In this document: positions 46,003-57,794 of the stretch, in pieces
Numbering within the stretch: position 1 is the first letter of the stretch
How the letters are laid out: each line of letters starts with the position of its first letter
Assembly: GCF_000482245.1 (NCBI RefSeq)
Contig: NZ_AWNH01000045.1
Location: forward strand, 53,832 to 117,831
From: Leptolyngbya sp. Heron Island J
Lineage (GTDB): Bacteria; Cyanobacteriota; Cyanobacteriia; Phormidesmidales; Phormidesmidaceae
Direction of reading: 5' to 3'
DNA length: 64,000 nucleotides
Notes under the pieces: model-generated
What the model was told of the DNA's origin: nothing
Databases searched by the model: none
What the model saw: only the letters and a program-made list of their open reading frames with translations
Position numbers and translations under genes: made by a program

Positions 46003-46410
46003 TTAGATACTTCCACCTGCTGCTTGAACACGCGCTCGCGCTCTTTTCAAAGACTTTCTTGCCTGAATCACAGCCTGCTTGTCTTCTGAAGAAACACTGT
46101 CGGCGTCTGACTTGGCAGATGTATATTCTGCTTGGGCGTCAGATAGGTTGATGGCGTCGCCTCGCTCTGCGCCGTTCACCAAAATGGTAACTTCGTTATT
46201 TTCTACTTCTGCAAAACCGCCCATCAGTGCGATCGCAACCCAGTCCTTATCAGCCCGCACTCTCAACACGCCGATATCCAAAGCTGTCAACAATGGAGCA
46301 TGACCGCTCAAAATACCCAGTTGACCAGTCGTGCTCGGTAGCACAACTTCTTCAGCCTCAGCATCCCAGACAGTTTTGTCAGGAGCTACCACACGTACTG
46401 CTAATGCCAT
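46003..46410 (-). CDS. atpC: ATP synthase epsilon subunit
   Basis: A 135-residue F1 subunit. The N-terminal beta-sandwich ([44 protein letters not shown] start) and the C-terminal helical arm ([15 protein letters not shown]) are both present. The arm can inhibit ATP hydrolysis. It lies 189 bases downstream of the beta-subunit gene on the same strand, as in other cyanobacteria. Cyanobacterial papers often name this gene atpE. Confidence 0.95.
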   Translation of the reverse strand: MALAVRVVAPDKTVWDAEAEEVVLPSTTGQLGILSGHAPLLTALDIGVLRVRADKDWVAIALMGGFAEVENNEVTILVNGAERGDAINLSDAQAEYTSAKSDADSVSSEDKQAVIQARKSLKRARARVQAAGGSI

Positions 46411-46440
46411 AAAACTCTAAGAATCAAAGTGAATAGTGAG

Positions 46441-46566
46441 TAGCAAGTAGTGAGTAGTGGCAAGGGATAAGACATTTAACTGTCCAACAAGAATTAACTT
46501 GCTACACAATTCACCGTACCCTTCAGTCAGCCATCCAGGCATTCACACTACTCACCACTCACAAAG
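46441..46566 (-). repeat. Short repeats in the atpD-atpC spacer
   Basis: The spacer between atpD and atpC contains GTGAGTAGTG (46450-46459), which pairs with CACTACTCAC (46546-46555). GTGAGTAG-type units occur next to each other on both sides. The arms can form a stem in the transcript between the two ATP synthase genes. Confidence 0.5.
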
Positions 46567-46599
46567 CTATAATCTGCGCTCAATCAGTGAGGCGGCTGT

Positions 46600-48063
<1,464 letters not shown>

Positions 48064-48337
48064 TTATCCTAAGGGTATTAGCTACTGCGGCGACTTTTAA
48101 TTTTATTTTTACTTTCAAAGTGCCATGTAAAAGATTATCACTAGATGTATCACCCATGGCACTGGTATTTGCTATAGTCGGAGGTCTCCTGCGCTACACC
48201 CAAGGAAAAGTATTTCTCTCCCTAAAGCCTGATCAGCTACATTTACCTACGCTGTCTTACCCATCTGCCCCAGAGAATGACCAATGCTCCCATGATGGTT
48301 GTTGACGGTTCGGGTATGGACTGAGAGGGTTCAGAGT

Positions 48338-49150
48338 TTATTGGAAGCAATTCTGTTTGAGGTTGAACAGCCGGTCGGTTGACGACAGGTTGAGCTCTAT
48401 TGTTTTTGGTATCGGTGAGGCTACAGGCGGACGGGCAGGTTTAGCAGGTCTGTTAACTGGGGCCGGAGACGGTCTTGTAGGTCTTGGCGGGGCGCTTTGT
48501 CTGGGTGGCTGTGGTGAGACCCTGGGGGTAGGCGTAGTATTAGTCCGATAGTCGGGGCGCTGACGAATATAGAATCTTCGATTAGGAATTGTGTCGGTAA
48601 CAAAATAGTTAAATCGAACGGTTTCACCAGGACGTACACCAGCCCCTCGATAAAAATTTATAAAGTCACGTACATCTGTTATTTCGTCGGCTCTTGAATA
48701 GTGGCTTGATGTATATGGGCGTGCTGGTCCAATGCCTTGGGCAAATGATAGCCCGTCATTCTCACCACTTGCATAACCCGCTGTCTCCTGTAGCTCATGG
48801 TCGTAAAACCGCCCAAAAGCCCCTGTGAGATTGCGCGACACAATACTGATGGCAAAGCCTGGTCGATTAAATACTGAGTGCTGTGGCGTCCGAGTCAGAT
48901 TATCGACCGCTACTGAAATATCTAGCCCCCAGATATCTTGGTAGACCACAAATGGATTATTAGGAGTGCCGCTGCCGGTCACATTGGTAATTCGAAAATT
49001 TTGTGATGCTTCACTAAACACAAGACCGTCTTGACTACAGCGACCTGCTAAACAGGCTGCCTCAGCAGGAATGCTAAGGAATGCCAGTAATCCAGCACTG
49101 ATAAGACTAGCCACGCCAATTTGACGGGCATCGGTGGTGAAAATTCCCAT
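48338..49150 (-). CDS. Hypothetical exported protein with a proline-rich tail
   Basis: A 270-residue protein with a signal peptide (ASLISAGLLAFLSIPAEA). The mature domain has a Cys pair in ACLAGRCSQDG and a beta-like domain through residue 190. From about 195 to 250 it is Pro/Arg/Ser-rich (PQPPRQSAPPRPTRPSPAPV), a likely wall-spanning or linker stretch. I do not recognise the family. It lies upstream of atpD on the same strand, without a clear terminator between. Confidence 0.55.
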   Translation of the reverse strand: MGIFTTDARQIGVASLISAGLLAFLSIPAEAACLAGRCSQDGLVFSEASQNFRITNVTGSGTPNNPFVVYQDIWGLDISVAVDNLTRTPQHSVFNRPGFAISIVSRNLTGAFGRFYDHELQETAGYASGENDGLSFAQGIGPARPYTSSHYSRADEITDVRDFINFYRGAGVRPGETVRFNYFVTDTIPNRRFYIRQRPDYRTNTTPTPRVSPQPPRQSAPPRPTRPSPAPVNRPAKPARPPVASPIPKTIELNLSSTDRLFNLKQNCFQ

Positions 49151-49515
49151 GGATAACGTACCAGAAGTTTGGATATGCCTAAATTTCTTGATGTATCAAA
49201 AAATACTCACCTCGCTATTGGCTATTGTTCAAAGAGTCTTGATTTCTAGGGGGCTTAATCCTCTTTTATGCAACCTTTTGAGGCTATTCAAGAGTGACAT
49301 TTTTTGTTAGAAACATCCCTGAAATTACGTAAGTTTTATCAAAAATAGACATAAAATTTTCTTGAAACGAGGTGTAAATACTGAGATTGCCTCTGTCATA
49401 ATGGCGTTGCTACGGGGACGCCATCAAAAAAGCGGGCCGTTTGAACAACGACTCCGCTTTAAGGCATGTGTGATTGAAGATGACTTAGATCTTTTGTTGT
49501 TAGTTTGCTTTGTAT
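49151..49515. other. Intergenic region after the TPS-domain gene
   Basis: About 365 AT-rich bases. A plus-strand ORF (49362-49574) overlaps the 3' end of the TPS-domain gene and lacks a convincing start. No other signal was recognised. Confidence 0.4.
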
Positions 49516-50985
49516 CTACCTGGTGGTATTACCAGCGGGCTGTCGGATATCAACGTCAACACCTGCATCAATAGAAATGATGCCGTCTAAATCAGATGAG
49601 CCACCTGTCGCAGTTGCTTCACCATAAAACTGCACAGTGTCATCAGCCCATATGCTAATGATGCCAGCCCGTGATTCTGCAGAGTTAGCAGAAACGTTAG
49701 AGTTACGATCGACCAAAACATATGCAGCATTAAAGCTATCTTCTATCGGCATGCCACCAATGGAAATAGTGCCTGCATGGCTAATGCCGTCAGCGGAAAT
49801 ATGGCTCTCGATTAGATTAATTTGGTCACCCAGAATAGTGACCTGACCTGGTGAACCAGAGGCTCCAACCGGAGTGTTGTCAGACACATCTATGCTGCCT
49901 CGTGCCAGTACGGTGCCAGCCTTGGGTGTAAGGGGTGATGGTTCGCTAGTTAACGTTTGGGAGCCATCTGCATTGACTTCAATACGGTTTGCGCCCTGGT
50001 TGTTCCCTCCTGTCAGAAGCTGTGCCAAATCTGTGTTTGGTAGGGCTGCGATCGCAGAATTGTCTGACAAGGGAGATACCAATGCCAACGTATCGGCTGG
50101 CACCACATCCAGAGTAATTAAACTTCCGGGTGGGCTAAGGCGCAATAAATTATTGCCAGAACTGGCTGTTAGAGTAACAGCGCCGCCTGGGGCAACAATG
50201 TCACCATCATTTTGGACGTATTGACCAATCAGAGTGATAGACGATCTCGGGGAAACCTCAAGCTCACCCTGGTTTTGAATACTGCCTGTGGGGAGTGTTG
50301 CCGAAAATGGATCGGACGAACTGGCTGACTCAGTCAGCATTAGATAGCCGCTGGGGGTACCGTCTAAGTCGGTAATCGACGGTGTAGCTGAACTGGATGC
50401 ACCACTACGGTTGGGGAGGGCTATTTCGCTAACTGCCCCATCCACCGCCAAGAGGTATCTGTCTTGAAACAACAGCCCTGATGCTGTGGTGGCAGTCAAG
50501 TTAGCAGGGATGTTGAGTCTGACATCTGCGCCAAAAATTACGCCTGCTGGATTTACTAAGAAAAGGTTGGCATTGCTTTCTAGATTTGGTTCATTGCCGA
50601 TTAGCTTGAGCAAGCCGTTGATAGTTGAGGGTTGGCTATCGTTGATTAAACTAATGACATTTGCAACATCAGAATCGATCACAAAGTTAGCGGTATCATC
50701 AGCATTCAGATTAAATCTCTCAAACTGATGAATCACATTTGCATCAGCCCCACCAGTGCTCTGACCCCCCACAATATTGAGCTGATTGGATTGCCGCACA
50801 ACGGTTGTATCGGACGTTGCGGGTTGAATGCTGGTTGGCATTGAATCGGCTGTGCCTGTCCCTGGAGAAGCTTGAGCGAATGCTATTCCCTGAAAGCTCA
50901 GTATCCATAGTGGAGCAGTGTTGAGAAATAAGTGGGAAACTCGGAAAGGCATGAAGTTAGCCACTGCTAGACGATGTGTCAGCAT
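49516..50985 (-). CDS. Exported protein with TPS/filamentous hemagglutinin N-terminal domain
   Basis: A protein of about 489 residues. A signal peptide (PLWILSFQGIAFAQA) is followed by the two-partner secretion domain: QFERFNLNADDTANFVID, LFLVNPAGVIFGADVRLNIP and GLLFQDRYLLAV. A beta-helix region follows to the C-terminus. TPS proteins are exported through an outer-membrane TpsB (Omp85-like) partner, which is not in this window. Cyanobacterial members are often longer (800 or more residues), so this may be a short or truncated form. Starts at 50985 or 50952 are both possible. Confidence 0.75.
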   Translation of the reverse strand: MLTHRLAVANFMPFRVSHLFLNTAPLWILSFQGIAFAQASPGTGTADSMPTSIQPATSDTTVVRQSNQLNIVGGQSTGGADANVIHQFERFNLNADDTANFVIDSDVANVISLINDSQPSTINGLLKLIGNEPNLESNANLFLVNPAGVIFGADVRLNIPANLTATTASGLLFQDRYLLAVDGAVSEIALPNRSGASSSATPSITDLDGTPSGYLMLTESASSSDPFSATLPTGSIQNQGELEVSPRSSITLIGQYVQNDGDIVAPGGAVTLTASSGNNLLRLSPPGSLITLDVVPADTLALVSPLSDNSAIAALPNTDLAQLLTGGNNQGANRIEVNADGSQTLTSEPSPLTPKAGTVLARGSIDVSDNTPVGASGSPGQVTILGDQINLIESHISADGISHAGTISIGGMPIEDSFNAAYVLVDRNSNVSANSAESRAGIISIWADDTVQFYGEATATGGSSDLDGIISIDAGVDVDIRQPAGNTTR

Positions 50986-51131
50986 ATGCACTAGGCAGGA
51001 AAGTATCAAGAATTACAAATGGCACCCACTGTATAAATATTACGAGTAATTTTTAATCAAACCTGAAGCGCATGTGAAGATAACTATGTTGAAACCGTGA
51101 AGTTTATCTAAACGACGTCGGTAGCACCTGA

Positions 51132-51147
51132 GTTCGGGAACCCGTAC
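51132..51147 (+). promoter_or_regulatory. K-box upstream of groESL
   Basis: GTTCGGGAACCCGTAC fits the K-box consensus GTTCGG-NNAN-CCNNAC described for cyanobacterial groESL promoters. It lies 40 bases upstream of the CIRCE element. Confidence 0.7.
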
Positions 51148-51186
51148 CCCTAAACGTGTTGCGATCGCTTCTCTTCAAACGATAAA

Positions 51187-51213
51187 TTAGCACTCGGCAA
51201 TGGAGAGTGCTAA
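51187..51213 (+). promoter_or_regulatory. CIRCE operator (HrcA site) upstream of groES
   Basis: TTAGCACTC, 9 bases, GAGTGCTAA is a perfect CIRCE inverted repeat. HrcA bound here should repress groESL until heat stress. It lies 128 bases upstream of the groES ATG, so it is probably within the promoter or early leader. Confidence 0.95.
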
Positions 51214-51341
51214 ACCGTGTCCAGGTTGCAGCTTCTTTCCCTCGAGAACCATTTCAGGTAAGAAAAGGGATTGCTCAGGCAGATGATACTGCTTTGATGC
51301 AATTGCCGAATGATTGAATCTATCAAAGTTCGGAGAAAACT

Positions 51342-51653
51342 ATGGCAGCCATTTCTTTGAGTGTTTCGAGCGTCACTCCCCTAGGTGATCGCGTTCTAAT
51401 CAAAGTCAGCGCTTCTGAAGAAAAAACCGCTGGCGGCATTTTGCTACCCGATACCGCTAAAGAAAAGCCCCAGGTTGGCGAAGTAACCGCTGTTGGTCCT
51501 GGTAAGCGTGGCGATGACGGCAGCCGTCAAGCCCCCGATGTAGAAGTTGGTAATAAAGTCCTCTACTCCAAGTATGCAGGCACTGATATCAAGCTGGGTG
51601 GTGACGACTACGTCCTGCTTTCTGAGAAGGACATCCTGGCAGTTGTTGGCTAG
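51342..51653 (+). CDS. groES: Co-chaperonin GroES
   Basis: A 103-residue protein forming the heptameric lid of Gro[39 protein letters not shown] carries the mobile loop, and [19 protein letters not shown] is the C-terminal family block. The upstream CIRCE and K-box regulate it. GroEL follows by 200 bases. Confidence 0.97.
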   Translation: MAAISLSVSSVTPLGDRVLIKVSASEEKTAGGILLPDTAKEKPQVGEVTAVGPGKRGDDGSRQAPDVEVGNKVLYSKYAGTDIKLGGDDYVLLSEKDILAVVG

Positions 51654-51681
51654 TGTGTAGCGCAATTTTGAGTTTGAAGTG

Positions 51682-51781
51682 TTGAGTGTTGAGTTACAAA
51701 ATATGGCGAAAAGTCAGAGGCAGTTGACTTTTCTTGACGGCTCAAAGCCGCTCCCTTTTTAACGGAAAACTCAACACTCAA
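51682..51781 (+). repeat. Structured spacer between groES and groEL
   Basis: TTGAGTGTTGAGTT (51682-51695) pairs perfectly with AACTCAACACTCAA (51768-51781). Inside are AAAAGTCA/TGACTTTT (about 51709-51731) and CGGCT/AGCCG (about 51738-51750). The result would be a three-way structure in the groESL transcript. Confidence 0.6.
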
Positions 51782-51850
51782 GGTTAAGAACTTAGGAAGC
51801 TCGCTCCTTTTACCCCAGACCCATTTGAAACGTTCTGACATATAGGTTGA

Positions 51851-53482
<1,632 letters not shown>

Positions 53483-53529
53483 TTCCTACCACTAGAACCA
53501 CCGCTAGTACACGCGAATAGTGGCTAGCT

Positions 53530-53568
53530 AAAACCGGCAGGTGTTGCTTAACACCTGCCGGTTTTTAA
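53530..53568 (+). terminator. Strong terminator after groEL
   Basis: AAAACCGGCAGGTGTT (53530-53545) pairs perfectly with AACACCTGCCGGTTTT (53550-53565) with a GCTT loop and a T tract. It is the best terminator in the window. Confidence 0.95.
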
Positions 53569-53956
53569 TGGACAGGCGTGTATGGATTAATCATGGGGGG
53601 CGATATCACCCGAATATTCTTTTAGGCAAAGGTTTTTTTCGAAAACCTGTGTAATCCAGTCAATAGACTCTACAATGACAGCAAAATTTAAGTTGAGTTG
53701 CTAGAGCCGTCTTAATTTAGTTGGTGCCTTGTTAGAGCCGTAGCCCCAAAGATAGGCTGACCCATATGTATTTTGCAGGGCAGCTTTAGCAAGTTAAGCC
53801 AAATAGGATATTTAGATGTCTGACGTCTGCCGTTAAGACAGTCAGACGCAATGTGGGTTTTATCAACACCGCATTGAAAGTTTTTTGGTAGGTTCCCGAG
53901 CTGTTCGGGAAAGCTCTATCCACTAATAGCCTCAACCTTCTGGGACACTGCTGCTA
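53569..53956. other. Leader region of the repeat-rich membrane protein gene
   Basis: About 390 bases without an ORF. Two hairpins stand near the right end: GTCTGAC-GTCT...AGAC-A-GTCAGAC (53818-53847) and TTCCCGA-GCTGT-TCGGGAA (53893-53911). They would lie in the 5' leader of the gene at 53957 if transcription begins upstream of them. Confidence 0.5.
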
Positions 53957-55780
53957 ATGACTGCTACGCCTACTAATTCGAAGCAATTTGATTCAGCACC
54001 GCTGGATGCTGGACAGGAGGCGTCTGCTTTAGTTGAGACTAAGGTAACCGCATCAAAGGGTCGGCAGACTTGGTTTTGGTCTGTGGTATGGCTCCTGTTA
54101 CTGGCGACATCCAGCGCTCTGGGGATCTGGGCCGTAGCTTTCATCACCCGGCTTCCACCTTTACCCAACTGCGATCAGATTTCGGTATTTAGTGCCGATA
54201 GTGAACGACTTTACTGTGCTAGACAGGCTGCCGTATCTGGTTCTGAACAGGACTTAGTGGCAGGCATACAGCTTATTTCTGCTTGGGATGATACCCATCC
54301 GCTGTATCAAGACTCTCAGGAGATCGCTAATCGCTGGTCTAAAGGGCTATTCAAGCTGGCTCAGCAGCGCATGCAAAGAGGGCATCTAGAACGAGCTACT
54401 CAGCTTTTAGGCTATGTTCCGGCCAGGGCGGAAATTTATGAAGAAGCGCAGGTGGCGACAGAACGTTGGCAGCGGGAATGGTCTAAAGGCGAAGAGATCA
54501 CGACTGCGGTAACCACAGACGCCAGGAATCAAAACTGGAGCGGTGCTCGCAAACAGCTCCGTGAGATCAAACGATTGACTAGCGATTATTGGCTTAAAGA
54601 GCGGTATCGCTATCTGGGACAGCACATTCAGCAAGAAGAAGATGCTCGCCGCATGTTAATTCAAGCTAAAACTCTGGCCAGCGATCGCAACATGGAGACT
54701 TTGGCTGAAGCCTTGACCTTAGTGCAGCAGATTGAGGTGCAAACCTATGCGTGGCCTGAGGCTAAACCTTTGATGACAGAATGGGCAGAAGCCTTGCTAA
54801 CCTATGGGTTACAAAAATGGGAGCAAGAGGAGCTAGATGCGGCGATCGCAGTCATCCAGAAAGTCCCCGCTGATCTCGCCACTAACCCAGAGACCCAAGA
54901 TCTAGTGCAATTTGCCCATGCTCAGCGGCTGGCAACATTTCGTCAAGATTGGCAGCCAGCCTATGGAGACATCCTCAACTTAATGGATGCCATCCAGGCA
55001 ATGCAGGGGATCAAGGATGGTAGCCCATTTTATCCAGACGCCCAGACAAAACTGGAGCTGTGGACCAATCAGCTTAGTGACCTGAAGCAGCTTTATGGCG
55101 CTACGCTGGTGGCCAATTTCAATCAAAAGGCATCATTCCAGACCGCGATCGAGCAAGCTCAGAGCATTACGGCAGATCGACCTCAGCGGCAGCAAGCGCA
55201 AACGTTGATTGCCCATTGGTCCAAAGAAATTCAGCGGATTGAAGATCGGCCTTTCTTGGGTCGAGCACAACAGCTAGCTGAGAATGGGGATAAGGCAAGT
55301 TTGCAAGCGGCCATTGCCGAGGCAGCTAAAATTGAGCAGGGCAGAGCGTTACGTATCGATGCCCAAACTAAAATTGCCCAATGGACTAAGCAAATTCAGG
55401 TCTTAGAAGACCAGCCGCTCTACAGCAAGGCACTGGATTTGGCCAGTAAGGGCAAGCTGCAGGATGCCATTACAGAAGCACGTAAAATTCAGAAAGGGCG
55501 AGCATTATATAGTCAAGCTCAGGATTCAATTAAGGATTGGACAAACCGTATTCAAGTAGCCGAAGATCGACCAATCCTGGATGAGGCTAAGGAACTCGCC
55601 TATCAAGGTCGATTGTCGGATGCGATCACAGTTGCCGCCCGGATTGCCCCAGGCCGTGCTTTATATCGTGAGGCTCGCAATGCGATCGCGATTTGGGATG
55701 CAGAACGCTCCTATATCCAGTCGCTACAACAGCCGATAGAGGATATCTACTACGAAGAAGAAGAGCCAGACTATGAGTAG
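53957..55780 (+). CDS. Membrane-anchored repeat protein of unknown function
   Basis: A 607-residue protein. One transmembrane helix lies near residues 40-65 (WSVVWLLLLATSSALGIWAVAFI). The rest is helical. The last 230 residues contain units of about 55 residues with the pattern EDRPxLxxAxxLAxxGxxxxAIxxAxxIxxGRALxxxAQxxIxxWxxxIQ; three are obvious, and weaker ones precede them. It resembles cyanobacterial proteins sometimes labelled chromosome-segregation ATPase, but no ATPase motif is present. The acidic C-terminus reads YYEEEEPDYE. Partner and role unknown. Confidence 0.65.
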   Translation: MTATPTNSKQFDSAPLDAGQEASALVETKVTASKGRQTWFWSVVWLLLLATSSALGIWAVAFITRLPPLPNCDQISVFSADSERLYCARQAAVSGSEQDLVAGIQLISAWDDTHPLYQDSQEIANRWSKGLFKLAQQRMQRGHLERATQLLGYVPARAEIYEEAQVATERWQREWSKGEEITTAVTTDARNQNWSGARKQLREIKRLTSDYWLKERYRYLGQHIQQEEDARRMLIQAKTLASDRNMETLAEALTLVQQIEVQTYAWPEAKPLMTEWAEALLTYGLQKWEQEELDAAIAVIQKVPADLATNPETQDLVQFAHAQRLATFRQDWQPAYGDILNLMDAIQAMQGIKDGSPFYPDAQTKLELWTNQLSDLKQLYGATLVANFNQKASFQTAIEQAQSITADRPQRQQAQTLIAHWSKEIQRIEDRPFLGRAQQLAENGDKASLQAAIAEAAKIEQGRALRIDAQTKIAQWTKQIQVLEDQPLYSKALDLASKGKLQDAITEARKIQKGRALYSQAQDSIKDWTNRIQVAEDRPILDEAKELAYQGRLSDAITVAARIAPGRALYREARNAIAIWDAERSYIQSLQQPIEDIYYEEEEPDYE

Positions 55781-55894
55781 TCATCAACTCAGATACTTGT
55801 GTTCCCAACGCATATAGTCGTCAACACCGCAAACGGTAGCCCGTGGGGGATACTAGAAAGGTGAGACGCAAACAGCGAGACAGTATCAGGCGGC

Positions 55895-57727
55895 ATGAGT
55901 GAACCTCCCTTGCAATTAATGTTGGTGGATGAAGACCCCACCTTTCGGTTAGGATTGCGGGTTTGGCTAGAGCAACTGCCTGGCTTCCAAATTGCCGCTG
56001 AAGCTGCCAATGCCGCTGAGGCTATGGGGATGATCAGAAAATGCGATCGCACCCAAGCTAATGCCTTTGCCGACCCCACCCTACGTAGCCAGCGTCCCCT
56101 CAACTTAGTCATCGTAGATTTAGGACTGGGCGCTAGCGAAACCAAAACCGAACCAGTGAGCAGCTCAGGATTACAGCTATGTAAATCCATCAAAACCGAG
56201 TTCCCCAAGCTGGCCGTACTAGTACTCAGCGCCCGCGATGAGCCCGTACTAGCAGCCGCAGCCCGTCAGGTTGGGGCCGATGGTTATGGCACTCGCAGTA
56301 TGCCAGTGCGTGAGTTAGCCCAGCTGATTCGCACTGTAGCCCGAGGCGTTAGTAGCCCATCTATGGAGTCCAAACCCCAGTCCCCACCTCCGATTCCCGA
56401 TCCGTTGACAGCAATGCGGCTAAGTATGCGGCTGACAGGTCTAAAACAAATTGAGCAGCAGCTAGCCAAAACAGCCGCAGAGCTACGTCGTCCTCGTCTA
56501 TCGTGGCTAGAACAGCAAGTATTAGCCGGAAAAATGCGTGAACTCAAGGCAGCTCGATGGTTTGTGCGGCATCTGTGGACCACACGCAACTATCCAGATG
56601 CTAGCTGGCTGAAAAAAAATATTAGACCCCGTGGACGCACCAGCCCCACCACCGGACTCCCTGCCCCACGACCTAATTCTGTTGGTGCCGCCGCCGCCAT
56701 CACTGTGCCTGAGCCTGCCACCTTAAGTCTGCGCAGCGGAGATGTGCAAAACATGGTGTTTGAGGCCGTCTTTGCTAAGCTTCAAACTGATTTAGAAAAC
56801 ACCACATCAGAGCCCCTCGAAATTGACATCCTGCGTCTCGACAAAAAGCGGGAGCTCCTGTTTATTATTCTGCGTCGATTTGAAGATTTGCTGGACGATT
56901 TGCGCCAGTCTGCACCACAGCCAGGTCAGCTAGATGACAAATCGCCTCAAGTATTAAGAGACCTATGGGTAGCCACAATCGAAGAATTCTTTGGTCGTTA
57001 CTATACCGTGCCTCTTAACGGTGTCGAACAAGAGTTGGTGGCTGTGCTATACCAAGAAAAAGACATCGTTGAGCGGGAAATTCTTAAGCAGATTCCCCTA
57101 GTCCCCGAGTTATTAGCTCACTGGTTATTTCAAGACGCCATGATCGTAGATGGCAACAGCTATATCGCTACCACTCCTGAGGCCTTAGCCCACAGCGAAA
57201 AACTGCTGGAAAACTTATTGATTCAGATGGGTAATGCGGTAATGCAACCCTTACTCAACCGATTGGCTGATGTGGAAGTGATCAAAAAAGGGTTGTATAG
57301 CCGTCGCCTGATTTCCACTCGAGATATTGAACGATTCCGCAATGACCTATCCTGGCGCTACCGCTGGCATCGTCTAGTCAATGAGCCCACGGACATTTTT
57401 GAAAGTCAGTATCGGTTATATACACTAGGGCCACGCGGCATCATGCTGACGCCTGTCTATGCACCACGTCGGCCAGAACTTGAGCAACTCTCAGGCTTTC
57501 CCTGGGCCATGACTCTACTACTAGAGACTCGTGACGCCCTTAGCCCAAGGGTACGAGCTTTAATTGCATTAGTCGGCAGCAGTGTCGTGTACGTACTCAC
57601 CGAAGTTATTGGCCGAGGCATTGGCTTAGTAGGTCGAGGAATTTTGCAAGGCATTGGTAGTGCTTGGCAAGATACCCGTCGAACCCGACAGCGACAGACT
57701 CCACCTACATTTAATGAATGGGAGTAG
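55895..57727 (+). CDS. Receiver-DUF3685 protein
   Basis: A 610-residue protein. The N-terminal receiver domain (about 1-140) has the acidic pair D12/D14 in LMLVDEDPTFR, phospho-acceptor Asp in LVIVDLGLG and Ser in VLSARDE. The conserved Lys is replaced by Arg in GYGTRSMP. The remainder is DUF3685, a cyanobacterial domain of unknown function, ending with a possible membrane-contact segment (RALIALVGSSVVYVLTEVIGRGIGLVGRGIL). It may act by localisation or protein binding rather than DNA binding. Starts 114 bases after the repeat protein gene. Confidence 0.75.
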   Translation: MSEPPLQLMLVDEDPTFRLGLRVWLEQLPGFQIAAEAANAAEAMGMIRKCDRTQANAFADPTLRSQRPLNLVIVDLGLGASETKTEPVSSSGLQLCKSIKTEFPKLAVLVLSARDEPVLAAAARQVGADGYGTRSMPVRELAQLIRTVARGVSSPSMESKPQSPPPIPDPLTAMRLSMRLTGLKQIEQQLAKTAAELRRPRLSWLEQQVLAGKMRELKAARWFVRHLWTTRNYPDASWLKKNIRPRGRTSPTTGLPAPRPNSVGAAAAITVPEPATLSLRSGDVQNMVFEAVFAKLQTDLENTTSEPLEIDILRLDKKRELLFIILRRFEDLLDDLRQSAPQPGQLDDKSPQVLRDLWVATIEEFFGRYYTVPLNGVEQELVAVLYQEKDIVEREILKQIPLVPELLAHWLFQDAMIVDGNSYIATTPEALAHSEKLLENLLIQMGNAVMQPLLNRLADVEVIKKGLYSRRLISTRDIERFRNDLSWRYRWHRLVNEPTDIFESQYRLYTLGPRGIMLTPVYAPRRPELEQLSGFPWAMTLLLETRDALSPRVRALIALVGSSVVYVLTEVIGRGIGLVGRGILQGIGSAWQDTRRTRQRQTPPTFNEWE

Positions 57728-57749
57728 TGAGTGTGTGGTTACACATATT

Positions 57750-57778
57750 CATGCTGGGACTACAAACGCCCCAGCATG
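57750..57778. terminator. Hairpin between DUF3685 and cpcL
   Basis: CATGCTGGG (57750-57758) pairs perfectly with CCCAGCATG (57770-57778) across an 11-base loop. It lies between convergent genes and could serve both, although neither T tract is long. Confidence 0.5.
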
Positions 57779-57794
57779 GAATACTTACTGTTTG

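Noticed and set aside
49362..49574. Plus-strand 70-codon ORF
   Set aside because: Overlaps the 3' end of the TPS-domain gene on the opposite strand and has no recognisable content.
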